Shown here piece after piece: positions 34,324 to 42,743 of a DNA stretch of 64,000 bases. Positions within the stretch are counted from its first letter, which is position 1. Every line of letters starts with the position of its first letter. This DNA comes from Candidatus Poribacteria bacterium (GTDB taxonomy: Bacteria > Poribacteria > WGA-4E > WGA-3G): the NCBI GenBank assembly GCA_022827885.1, contig JAJEIP010000068.1, positions 1-64,000 of the forward strand, given 5' to 3'. The notes under the pieces were generated by a model. That model was not told where the DNA came from, made no database searches, and worked only from the letters and a program-made list of their open reading frames with translations. Made by a program: the position numbers and the translations under genes.

Positions 34324-35070
34324 ATGGGAAATAAAGACAGATTACGAGCGATCATTGAAGGAAGCCTCGTCAGCGGAATCATCCAGTTTCTGATCCTTGC
34401 GTCCGCTGTGGTCTTTGTGCTTGAATCTGATAGTGAGGACCCACAGGCGCCTCACTTCATTTTGCTGGACTCGGTATTTTTTGGTCTATTTTCGATCGAA
34501 TATATCTTACGTGTTTATATTGAACCGAGAAAACGGGATTTCATTTTCAGTTTCTACGGCATCATAGACCTCCTCGCGATTCTACCGTCTCTGTTTCTGG
34601 TCCCAGGGTTCCGCGTTCTTCGGATCCTGCGGTTTCTGCGAATTTTCAGAATTTTCAAAGCGACCCGCTTCATTTTAGCGGTAGATCGGCTCACCGAGGC
34701 ATTGAATGAAATCCGACGGGAACTCTTGGCACTGGTTATCCTGTCATTAATGTTAGTCTATCTCGCAGCGTGTGGCATCCATTATTTTGAAAGAGAAGTG
34801 CAACCCGAAGAATTCGGGACCATTCTTGATTCCATGTGGTGGGCTATCGTGACACTCACCACAGTCGGTTACGGAGATGTCTACCCCGAAACACCAGGTG
34901 GAAAATTTTTCACCGCGCTCGTCACGCTTATTGGCGTCGGTCTGGTTGCGATTCCATCCGGACTCTTAGCTTCAGTTTTAACGGAAGCACGGGTAGAACG
35001 CAAAGTAGAAGAAGAACGTGAAGAAAACGTGGACCCTGAATCCACGGAAGGCATCGACAAAGAGACATGA
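34324..35070 (+). CDS. Voltage-gated-type potassium channel
   Basis: 248 residues with six transmembrane segments. The pore filter TVGYGD lies near residue 180. The S4-like helix has Arg at nearly every third position (RVLRILRFLRIFRIFK), as in voltage sensors. S1-S3 include acidic partners (FSIEYILR, FYGIIDLLAILPS). It resembles bacterial Kv-type channels of the ion_trans family (KvAP-like, though shorter). A charged C-terminal tail of 30 residues has no TrkA-type domain. Ribosome-binding site AAGGAAG. Its stop overlaps the ATG of the next pstB gene by 4 bases, so it is truly part of the pst operon. A link between phosphate uptake and K+ or membrane potential is inferred. Confidence 0.92.
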   Translation: MGNKDRLRAIIEGSLVSGIIQFLILASAVVFVLESDSEDPQAPHFILLDSVFFGLFSIEYILRVYIEPRKRDFIFSFYGIIDLLAILPSLFLVPGFRVLRILRFLRIFRIFKATRFILAVDRLTEALNEIRRELLALVILSLMLVYLAACGIHYFEREVQPEEFGTILDSMWWAIVTLTTVGYGDVYPETPGGKFFTALVTLIGVGLVAIPSGLLASVLTEARVERKVEEEREENVDPESTEGIDKET

Positions 35071-35852
35071 ACTCAAACAACCAGAATGGATCGCAAAACA
35101 GCGCTGTAATTGAGGTTACCGATCTGAAGGTACGCTATGGAGACAAATCCGCCCTGAACGGCGTTTCATTCGATGTATACCAGAACGAGATCCTCGGTAT
35201 CATCGGTCCTGTGCAATCCGGTAAAACAACGCTCTTGAAAGTTATCAACAGAACACTGGAATTTACACCGAACACAACCGTAGAAGGATCCGTGAAACTC
35301 AATGGCGAAGATATTAGCACAATTAGCGACGTATACGGTTTACGCAGACGGATCGGTATGGTGCAGCCTTTACCGGTGGGTCTGCCGCTTTCCATCTATG
35401 ATAACGTTGCTTTTGCACCACGCACAGCCGGTATCCGCTCAAAATCGGAATTAGACGAAATCGTTGAACGGTGTCTACAACAAGCAGCACTCTGGGAAGA
35501 GGTAAAGGACCGGTTGAAGGCACTCGGCACTAAATTATCAGGTGGACAACAACAACGCCTGACGATTGCGCGTGCCCTTTCACATCAACCAGATATCCTC
35601 TGTCTCGACGAATTCTCAATCGCTGTTGATCCTGTTACAACGATGCGTATTGAAGAAGTGCTCAAAACTTTACGAACAAAAATGACGATTCTGCTCGTCA
35701 CGAATTTGGTGCAACAGGCAAAACGGTTAGCGAACCGCACCGCCTTTTTTCTCAACGGGGACCTCATTGAAATCGATACAACAGATGTAATTTTCTCTGA
35801 AAATCCATCAGAGCAAGCGACGTACGACTACGTGAATGGAGCTTTTGGCTAA
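35067..35852 (+). CDS. pstB: PstB-like ATPase 1: intact signature, H-loop and Q-loop changed
   Basis: 261 residues, PstB-like throughout. Walker A GPVQSGKTT (47-55), signature LSGGQQQR (157-164) and Walker B ILCLDE (177-182) are present. The switch histidine of the H-loop, in the family phrase VTHN, is replaced: ILLVTNLVQQ, Asn213. The Q-loop, normally MVFQ, reads MVQPLP, with Pro at the usual Gln place. The residue after Walker B DE is Phe instead of Pro. Such changes in ABC proteins usually mark a site that binds but poorly hydrolyses ATP. It could supply its good signature to a partner's site. Translationally coupled to the K+ channel. Confidence 0.88.
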   Translation: MNSNNQNGSQNSAVIEVTDLKVRYGDKSALNGVSFDVYQNEILGIIGPVQSGKTTLLKVINRTLEFTPNTTVEGSVKLNGEDISTISDVYGLRRRIGMVQPLPVGLPLSIYDNVAFAPRTAGIRSKSELDEIVERCLQQAALWEEVKDRLKALGTKLSGGQQQRLTIARALSHQPDILCLDEFSIAVDPVTTMRIEEVLKTLRTKMTILLVTNLVQQAKRLANRTAFFLNGDLIEIDTTDVIFSENPSEQATYDYVNGAFG

Positions 35853-35879
35853 ACCTACCGCGGGAGAATAGACGGAATC

Positions 35880-36644
35880 ATGAATTACAGCATTGAAACT
35901 GAAAACCTCAGCCTCTGGTATGGCGATTTCCAAGCTCTTATTGATGTGAGCGTCAAGATACGAGACGGCCAAATAACTTCGCTTATCGGTCCTTCTGGAT
36001 GCGGGAAATCAACACTATTACGCTGCTTCAACCGCGTCAATGAACGCTACGGCAACGTTACAACAGAAGGAAAAATCGAGGTTCTGGGGAAAAACATCTA
36101 CGATGCGGATGTCTCTTTGCCGGAACTCCGAAAATCCGTGGGTATGGTGTTCCAAAGACCGAATCCATTGCCGATTTCAGTCTACGAAAATATACTGTTC
36201 GGTTTGCGTACCCACTCTCCAATACGGAGTATGACCCGAACGGAATCAGACCAGATTGTTGAAGAGGCACTGACATCTGTCTTCCTTTGGGAGGATCTGA
36301 AAGACAAATTGAAGGTCCGCGCAACATCACTCCAACTCGAACAGCAGCAAAAACTCTGTATCGCGCGTTTGCTGCCGCTGAAACCCAAAATCATTCTGAT
36401 GGATGAACCGTGCTCTGCGTTAGACGCGAAAGGCACGCTCGCTGTTGAAGAACTCATGGCAGTCCTTGCCGGAACATATACATTCCTTATTGTAACGCAC
36501 AACATGGCACAGGCACGGCGCGTCAGTAAGGAGTGTATCTATATGTTCCTCGGCGAACTTATTGAACACAGAGAAACACAAGCCCTCTTTGAAACACCAC
36601 AACACCCGAAAACCGCGGATTACGTGCAAATGCGGTACGGATAA
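35880..36644 (+). CDS. pstB: PstB-like ATPase 2: intact nucleotide site, degenerate signature
   Basis: 254 residues. Walker A GPSGCGKST (37-45), Q-loop MVFQRPNP, Walker B IILMDEP (171-177) and the H-loop IVTHN (His207) are all canonical PstB. The ABC signature LSGGQ is replaced by LQLEQ (151-155) in a context that is otherwise PstB-like (QQQKLCIAR). The defect is thus the mirror image of ATPase 1. Paired with 1 or 3 it would make one complete and one dead ATP site, as in asymmetric exporters. Starts 27 bases after ATPase 1. Confidence 0.9.
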   Translation: MNYSIETENLSLWYGDFQALIDVSVKIRDGQITSLIGPSGCGKSTLLRCFNRVNERYGNVTTEGKIEVLGKNIYDADVSLPELRKSVGMVFQRPNPLPISVYENILFGLRTHSPIRSMTRTESDQIVEEALTSVFLWEDLKDKLKVRATSLQLEQQQKLCIARLLPLKPKIILMDEPCSALDAKGTLAVEELMAVLAGTYTFLIVTHNMAQARRVSKECIYMFLGELIEHRETQALFETPQHPKTADYVQMRYG

Positions 36645-36695
36645 AAATAACTGTCAGCCATCAGCAATCGGTTTCCGTCAGTAGGATATCCACTC

Positions 36696-37523
36696 ATGAA
36701 TTCCTCAATGATCCCTTCAGAACTCAGAAAAAAAATCGCTTTGCAGGGGGGTGCCGTCATTATAGGGGGCACCGTGTTTGTTTTTTTCTGGAATGACCTT
36801 CGAAAAACAGCAGCGGCTCACATTCAAACGTCATCAACATCTCGTATCTCCGGTATATTGCCCAGTCTCATCAGCGATCTCAATCTGATTCTACCCATCA
36901 GCCTTTTAGCGGTTTTATTCGGGATAGCCTGTGCTTTTTACTTAGAAGAATGGTGTCCAGCAACAAGTTGGATTCGAGGTTTTATCGGAAGCCAGGTCAA
37001 CTTTTTGACTGAAATTCCTTCACTCTTGTACGGACTTTTAGCAATCATGGTTCTTTTCAGCGACCCCGGGGTTTTCAAAGAGATTGGAGCGTTTCCGCTT
37101 GCCCAGAACGCGAATGGATCCGGTTTAGAAGTCGCTCTCTTTCAGCGTAACACACTGGTGTTTTACGCAGAGACTTTAATCTTCATTTTGATGGCAATGC
37201 CAATAGCAATCAAAACAACCCAAGAGGCACTTCGATCTGTTGCGACCCCCATCCGTGAATCTGCCTACGTCTTAGGTGCCACTCAATGGCAAGTCTTAAC
37301 AAAACAGGTCGTGCCGCTTGCCTTTCCCAAAATGCTTGCAGGTGGATGTCGATCGATGTCTCGGGTACTCGCGGCAGCTGCCTTACTTATCGGTATTCAT
37401 ATACCGAACCATGCAACAGGTCCCAGAGGCATACCCGACAGATTCGTGTTATTCTTAGGCGGGGCACTGCTATTGAGCACTGTCTCGAGCTTTTTAACGA
37501 TTGAATCCGGAACCCAAAAGTAA
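36696..37523 (+). CDS. Third Pst-type permease (PstA/PstC-like)
   Basis: 275 residues. It has an N-terminal helix, then the permease core with an EAA loop PIRESAYVLGATQWQVLTKQ and the phrase EIPSLLYGLLAIMV, clearly of the PstA/PstC family. It is less like either than the first two permeases; the region AQNANGSGLEVALFQRNT between helices is unusual. A Pst channel needs two permeases, so a third may form an alternative channel or a homodimer. Downstream ATPase 3 starts next to or overlapping its end. Confidence 0.85.
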   Translation: MNSSMIPSELRKKIALQGGAVIIGGTVFVFFWNDLRKTAAAHIQTSSTSRISGILPSLISDLNLILPISLLAVLFGIACAFYLEEWCPATSWIRGFIGSQVNFLTEIPSLLYGLLAIMVLFSDPGVFKEIGAFPLAQNANGSGLEVALFQRNTLVFYAETLIFILMAMPIAIKTTQEALRSVATPIRESAYVLGATQWQVLTKQVVPLAFPKMLAGGCRSMSRVLAAAALLIGIHIPNHATGPRGIPDRFVLFLGGALLLSTVSSFLTIESGTQK

Positions 37524-37530
37524 AAAAACG

Positions 37531-38301
37531 ATGCAGACGGACAAAGAAAAACCCATTCTGAGCACGCATAATTTAAATGTATGGTATGGCGATCATCAGA
37601 TTCTGAACTCGCTCTCGTTTGAGGTCCAACCGAGACAGGTAACAGCACTCATGGGTCCTGCCAATTGTGGTAAAAGCACACTTGTCCGGTGCTTCAATCG
37701 TTTAAATGACTTTACGTCGAATTTCAGGTTCAGCGGTAAAATACTTTTTAAGGGCAGTAACATGTACGCGGAAACGACAGATGTCACCGCCATTCGGAAA
37801 AAGATTGGGATGGTGTTCCGAAAACCTGAATTATTTCGTTGCTCTATCTACGAAAATGTGGCATACGGGGCTCGGATAGCAGGCATAAATCAATCTTCAC
37901 ACCTTGATAGCATCGTTCAGAAAAGCCTGCAAAGATCCGGCCTTTGGAATGAAGTGGAATCCATTTTGGACGAAGATCCGAAACAACTCTCCATCGGACA
38001 GCAACAACTTCTCTGTACCGCGCGGGCTTTAGCGGTTGACCCCGAAATCCTGATATTTGATGAGCCGTGCGGGGAACTGGACCCGATCGCAACCGTTAAA
38101 ATCGAGAACCTCATACGGGATCTCGCAAACGATTGCGCCCTTATCTTCGTCACGAACAAAAGAAGGCAAGCGGCGCGTGTTTCCAATGTCGCGGGATTCC
38201 TCTACTACGGAGAATTGATCGAATTCGGAACAACCGAAAAGATTTTCACAAATCCACAAGATACAAGGACAGAGCAATATGTGACAGGTTCTTTAAGTTA
38301 G
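37531..38301 (+). CDS. pstB: PstB-like ATPase 3: H-loop and Q-loop lost, signature LSIGQ
   Basis: 256 residues from ATG 37531; a TTG at 37501 in frame would overlap the permease gene and neither has a strong ribosome-binding site. Walker A GPANCGKST (42-50) and Walker B ILIFDEPC are present. The Q-loop is MVFRKPE with Arg for Gln (R97). The H-loop is IFVTNKRR with Asn209 for His. The signature is LSIGQQQ (153-159), with the first Gly of GG replaced but Ser and Gln kept. The pattern parallels ATPase 1, which makes it a second possible partner for ATPase 2. It is followed by phoU. Confidence 0.88.
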   Translation: MQTDKEKPILSTHNLNVWYGDHQILNSLSFEVQPRQVTALMGPANCGKSTLVRCFNRLNDFTSNFRFSGKILFKGSNMYAETTDVTAIRKKIGMVFRKPELFRCSIYENVAYGARIAGINQSSHLDSIVQKSLQRSGLWNEVESILDEDPKQLSIGQQQLLCTARALAVDPEILIFDEPCGELDPIATVKIENLIRDLANDCALIFVTNKRRQAARVSNVAGFLYYGELIEFGTTEKIFTNPQDTRTEQYVTGSLS

Positions 38302-38320
38302 TCAGGGGAGTGCTAAAAAT

Positions 38321-38962
38321 ATGTTAGAACACGAGATCAAGGGACTTCAGCACAAAATCTTGGAAATGGCGGGGCTTGCGGAACAGATGCTGCGGCACTC
38401 TATTGAATCTATCTTAACGCGAGATAGCGCGTTAGCGGTGCTTGTCATTGCTACAGACGATAAGATTGACCTGCTTGAGAACGAGATCGAGTCATCGTGT
38501 ATCCAACTCATCGCACTCCATCAACCCGTAGCCATAGAACTCCGGTTTCTAACAACAGCGATGAAGGTTAACTATAACATCGAAAGGATAGCGGATAAAA
38601 GCGTCTCCATCGCCAAACGGAGCATTGAGTTGTCGGAGCATCCACCGGTCAAACCCTTCGTAGACCTTCCATACATCGCGCAAGTGATCCAAGCCATGGT
38701 TAAGGACGCAATAGATGCTTTCGCCAATCGGAACGCCGAACATGCCTTGGAAATTCGAGCGCGTGACACTGAAGTTGACGAAATTTATGAAAAGATGCTC
38801 CACGAACTTCTCACGATTTTGAGCGAACATCCGAGACTTATCGAACCGGGTATCAGCCTGCTACTCCTTTTTCGGCATTTGGAACGGATAGGTGACCTGG
38901 CGGCAAATATCAGTGAAGAGGTCTATTACCTCGTCAGGGGCGATGTTATTCGCCATTCCTAA
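38321..38962 (+). CDS. phoU: PhoU-family phosphate transport regulator
   Basis: 213 residues, the normal size, with the two three-helix PhoU repeats. The metal-binding motifs are seen in NYNIERIADKSVSIAKR and FRHLERIGDLAANISEEV. PhoU curbs Pst uptake and, in many bacteria, signals to PhoR. No phoB/phoR genes lie in the window. Ribosome-binding site AGGGGAG. Its end overlaps the 3' end of the convergent mscS-type gene by 17 bases. Confidence 0.93.
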   Translation: MLEHEIKGLQHKILEMAGLAEQMLRHSIESILTRDSALAVLVIATDDKIDLLENEIESSCIQLIALHQPVAIELRFLTTAMKVNYNIERIADKSVSIAKRSIELSEHPPVKPFVDLPYIAQVIQAMVKDAIDAFANRNAEHALEIRARDTEVDEIYEKMLHELLTILSEHPRLIEPGISLLLLFRHLERIGDLAANISEEVYYLVRGDVIRHS

Positions 38963-40148
38963 GTGGCTCGGTTTCCTTCGGATACAAATGGACATCCCGT
39001 TGCGGGAAGGGGATCCTAACGCCATGCTCCTTAAATTTTTCCCAAATCATGAAATGCAGATCGCTCGCGATATCAAAACGTTGAAAACAATCGGAAACCC
39101 ACGCCAACAATTCAAAATTCAAGGACGATTCCCCGAAGTTAGTGAAGCGGACAAACGGGGCGGAGACGTTTTCCATATCAGGACTGGGTTCTTTAATTAT
39201 CTCCGGATGGGCGTGAGCGACTTCAAGCAGGAGCTTTTTGACAAGCGTCACATCTGAACTATACGATACACCCACCGGAATCTGAAGTCGATAGCGGTTA
39301 TTATAGTGCGTGAGGTTATGAACGGATTCTGTAATCAGCTGAGAATTCGGGACGATAACTTCCTTTTCGTCAAGGGCGACGATGATCGTTGACCGAAGAT
39401 TGATGCTACCGACCCTCCCGAATATGTTAACGTCCATAATCTCCACGAGATCCCCAATTTTGATAGGGCGTTCAAAAATCAGAATAAATCCCGATATTAG
39501 GTTTGAGGCGATATTCTGTAAACCAAAACCGATCCCGATACTCAGCCCACCGAAAATTAAGGCTACACTTGTGAAACTCACACCGATCGTGCTGAGACTG
39601 ATAATGATCCCGATAATGATAAGGCTGAAGTGAAGGAAGCGGAGTAAAATAAACTGGGTATGATCCGCAATTTGAAAAGCCTGTAATACCTGTCGCCGTA
39701 GCACCCATTGGACATATTTTGAAAGAATAAACATCCCGAAGACAATTACAAACCCATAAAAAAGCCGCGCCAACGTTAATTTCGCGACCTCTGCAGTCGC
39801 ATCGGTCTCTCCGGGTTTCGGGGAAGGTTGAAAAAGGTCGCTAAGCGGATAATCAAAAAGTTTACCAAAGAATCCAGTGCTAATCCCCGCGAGCCGGAAT
39901 GCCAAACCGATCCCAAAAATCAGGACGACCAGGAATAGGAGTGCCAGCAATCGATTTATGAGGGTTTGTGGGATCCCGAGCCTATTGAAAAGCCGCCGGA
40001 ACCATCGGCGCAAAAAACCTGCGATTGTCAGAGTGGCTGCCAAAGTGGCAATTAACCCAACAATTTGGATGACTCTTACAGGTTCCTCGCCTAAAGTGAT
40101 TACCGGTGTTTGAAGTAAATCAAGCGCTTGTGGGATCAACTCATTCAT
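38946..40148 (-). CDS. MscS-family mechanosensitive ion channel
   Basis: 400 residues. Residues 20-190 contain four or so helices, then the pore helix and the MscS core: FGGLSIGIGFGLQNIASNLISGFILIFERPIKIGDLVEI, quoted here as its parts FGLQNIASNL and ERPIKIGDLVEI. The cytoplasmic vestibule follows (IVPNSQLITESV). Such channels open under hypo-osmotic tension and release small solutes. It starts 15 bases after the stop of the cotransporter-like gene, and the two make an operon that would manage turgor. Convergent with phoU. Confidence 0.92.
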   Translation of the reverse strand: MNELIPQALDLLQTPVITLGEEPVRVIQIVGLIATLAATLTIAGFLRRWFRRLFNRLGIPQTLINRLLALLFLVVLIFGIGLAFRLAGISTGFFGKLFDYPLSDLFQPSPKPGETDATAEVAKLTLARLFYGFVIVFGMFILSKYVQWVLRRQVLQAFQIADHTQFILLRFLHFSLIIIGIIISLSTIGVSFTSVALIFGGLSIGIGFGLQNIASNLISGFILIFERPIKIGDLVEIMDVNIFGRVGSINLRSTIIVALDEKEVIVPNSQLITESVHNLTHYNNRYRLQIPVGVSYSSDVTLVKKLLLEVAHAHPEIIKEPSPDMENVSAPFVRFTNFGESSLNFELLAWVSDCFQRFDIASDLHFMIWEKFKEHGVRIPFPQRDVHLYPKETEPLRNGE

Positions 40149-40163
40149 CCAACCCTGCCTCTA

Positions 40164-42443
40164 TTAATCGATTGAAATTTGTTCAATCGCATGAACGAAC
40201 AACACATCATTGGCTGCCTCATATGACTGTAGTGTTTGCGCCAATTTTTCAGAGTAGATGTCTTCGCCTGTTAAGCCTGCGATTACCAAATCGGTCTGCG
40301 AGGATCGATGCTCTATCTCTTGCTCTAAAGCCTTCTGACTGCTGTAAGACACGGACGTCACGTTATGCATTGAAATCGGAAGTCGTCCTTCCTTCATGAG
40401 CGTCGAAAGTCTGTTCGCTTCCCGCTTAGCATCCGTGGCTTCAGAACAAGCGAAGAGCCGTATTTCGGCACGTCTCCAATCTGGATGCCCTACAATGATA
40501 AACGCAAGTAAGAGCATCATTGGTGCGTTTTTCAAGTTGTCCTCCGTCACCCAAACATCGATCGAGGAACGATACCCAAAGCGGTATCCCGTGGATCGAA
40601 GGACCAGGACATTGAACAACGAATTCGCAACAAGGGGTATTCCTTCTTCAACTTCTTCAACCTCGTCAGGCCTATCCCGATCGAACTCAAGGAGCACACA
40701 ATTATTTGGCAACCCCGAAATCCCGGGCATCTGCAATATTTGTGTCAGTGCGAGTTGAAACGTCGGGCAGATTATGGAATCCACGAAGATACCGGCTCCA
40801 CTGACTTCCGTCTTTTTAATCAAATCATCCACATGGATACGTGCTTGGAGTTCAGTGGAAAACGAGTAGTCCCCCGGGAATAGACGGATGAAGTGCCCGA
40901 ATCCGTGCCTGTGGCAAATCCAGCGTAGCAGATCGAAATGTCCGAGCCGTCCTTCTCCGAATCGGGTCATTGCGACAATCGAGGGCCGCCATCCACCTTC
41001 AGACGAATTGACCCGACTTTTTTGTAAAGTAATCTGAAGCCACCGGGTTAACTGAAACATGGTACCTTGAAAGATTGCCGTCAAGTCGCGTTGTCCCTTA
41101 TGACTTCTGCGAAGTCCGAGGTAGGTCACCGCCATGAGTCCTATGGAAATGAAAGCATAGAGTGCGCTGATTTGGAACATCATCAAACCGCACATGACGG
41201 TTCCTAACAGAGATAAGTACCAGCGAGAATGGAAGGTAGGCCGATACGAGGGATTACTCGCGAAATGCTCCAGGAAGGATACTGCACAGAGCGCACCATA
41301 AGTTACCATGAAGAACATGGTCAAGATCTGTGCGATGAAGTCCAATTCGCCGATCGCCACGAAAACAATCGCGATTATGCCCGACACAGAGGTCGCATAT
41401 ACAGGTTCCTGCGACTCACCTACGCCTTTTTCCATGAGACGGTTTAACCTCGGAATAGGTAGCACACTGTCTCGGGCAAGCATTTGCAATGTTCTCGGAG
41501 CCACCATAATCGATCCGAGTGCAGAGGAAAGCGCAGCTGCTCCCAATCCGACATAGATAGCGGGTCCCCACAGCGAAACCTTTGCCATGATAAACTCATC
41601 GGCATTGAGTGCTTCAGGCGTGGCGCTCTGTCCCAGCTTAATCGCGACCAGTACGTATATGACCATGCCTGCGAATGTCGCTCCGATCGTCCCGACCGGT
41701 ATACTTCTTTGCGGGTTTTTCAGATCACCAGATAACCCCAAACCTGCAATCATACCCGTAAATGCGGGGAAGCATGTGGCAAAAACGATGCCAAAACTGT
41801 CGGGATTCTCAATACGTGCCGTAAGATTCAATCCCTCGGGCCGAATTGATTCAGGTCCTTGTCCCAAAAGGAATGAAATGATGGATACTGCCAAGATGGC
41901 ACACACGCCCCAGAGCACTCGAACCCCGCTCCCTGCGCCCTTCGTCAGCATCAGCACAAGAAGAAAGACGGTGAAGGGCAGACTTACCCACCGTGGGTCG
42001 GGAATCAATCCATACGTCGTCGCGACCCAGTCATAAATAGGTTGAAAAGCTTGGGCAAATGCCACGATATAGAAGGAAACAGAGATGGCTTGGGAGATAT
42101 ACAGCGCAATTCCGATAGAGCCGCCGATACTCTCTCCGAACGAGCGACTGACAATATAGTAGGCGCCGCCACCTGCTACGCGACGGTTCGTCGCAATCTC
42201 AGACACCGCCAGAACCGTCGGAACCGTCACAAGATGCCCGAGTGCGATAACCATGAGGCTACCCCAGAGCCCGGCGTGTGCAACGGCGTAACCGAACCGT
42301 AAGAAGAGAATAGCACCGAGAATCGTACTCACTGAAGCAAGGAACACGGGCGCGGTACCGAAACCGTGTCCCTGTTGGGAGCCCGGAGCATTACCGCCGA
42401 GTTGAGATTCAGATTGTTGTCCTGGATTTGAAAACATCGTCAA
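40164..42443 (-). CDS. Cation-chloride cotransporter-like APC-superfamily permease
   Basis: 759 residues. Residues 30-470 form a 12-helix APC/SLC12-like transporter (STILGAILFLRFGYAVAHAG, SEIATNRRVAGGGAYYIVSRSFG). The glycine-rich and GGGAYY parts match the cation-chloride cotransporter family (NKCC/KCC), which moves Na+, K+ and Cl- together. Residues 480-759 form a large cytosolic domain, typical of that family and of a bacterial branch; it ends with a USP-like fold (DLVIAGLTGEDIYSEKLAQ). Ions carried are not certain. Own promoter at 42556-42584; operon with mscS-type gene. Confidence 0.85.
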   Translation of the reverse strand: MTMFSNPGQQSESQLGGNAPGSQQGHGFGTAPVFLASVSTILGAILFLRFGYAVAHAGLWGSLMVIALGHLVTVPTVLAVSEIATNRRVAGGGAYYIVSRSFGESIGGSIGIALYISQAISVSFYIVAFAQAFQPIYDWVATTYGLIPDPRWVSLPFTVFLLVLMLTKGAGSGVRVLWGVCAILAVSIISFLLGQGPESIRPEGLNLTARIENPDSFGIVFATCFPAFTGMIAGLGLSGDLKNPQRSIPVGTIGATFAGMVIYVLVAIKLGQSATPEALNADEFIMAKVSLWGPAIYVGLGAAALSSALGSIMVAPRTLQMLARDSVLPIPRLNRLMEKGVGESQEPVYATSVSGIIAIVFVAIGELDFIAQILTMFFMVTYGALCAVSFLEHFASNPSYRPTFHSRWYLSLLGTVMCGLMMFQISALYAFISIGLMAVTYLGLRRSHKGQRDLTAIFQGTMFQLTRWLQITLQKSRVNSSEGGWRPSIVAMTRFGEGRLGHFDLLRWICHRHGFGHFIRLFPGDYSFSTELQARIHVDDLIKKTEVSGAGIFVDSIICPTFQLALTQILQMPGISGLPNNCVLLEFDRDRPDEVEEVEEGIPLVANSLFNVLVLRSTGYRFGYRSSIDVWVTEDNLKNAPMMLLLAFIIVGHPDWRRAEIRLFACSEATDAKREANRLSTLMKEGRLPISMHNVTSVSYSSQKALEQEIEHRSSQTDLVIAGLTGEDIYSEKLAQTLQSYEAANDVLFVHAIEQISID

Positions 42444-42743
42444 TTTTCCTTTCGTTCAGGGCACTGCACGCCTACAGCGTAACGCGTAACACTCATAAAT
42501 ATGTGTAGTGCCATATCTCTATTAGCGGTTCACCCTTAAATTAAGTCGTGCATTAATCATACCTATTAAGAGCGTATTTGTCAAACGAAACTGAGAAGTA
42601 TTCAGCGTCCTTTTCTACACATTACAAAAAAATAGGGATGTAAAGGCCATCTCTACCAAGAAATGAGGGTTTTCAATTTGCCACAAAAACGTATCCGTGA
42701 TACGATAACGCATCAGACATTTTTGGAAAAAAAGGGGAAAACC
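42444..42743. other. Divergent gap upstream of cotransporter and oxidoreductase genes
   Basis: 300 bases. Minus-strand promoter at 42556-42584. The plus side shows no clear promoter. The frame upstream of 42744 is open but lacks a ribosome-binding site. Confidence 0.5.
42556..42584 (-). promoter_or_regulatory. Candidate promoter for the cotransporter-mscS operon
   Basis: On the minus strand TTGACA, 17 bases, TATGAT: 6/6 and 5/6 matches. About 110 bases before the start codon. Confidence 0.6.

Noticed and set aside
37501-37530. TTG start for PstB-like ATPase 3
   Set aside because: Would overlap the permease gene and adds ten atypical residues; the ATG at 37531 fits the family start better, though neither has a strong ribosome-binding site.
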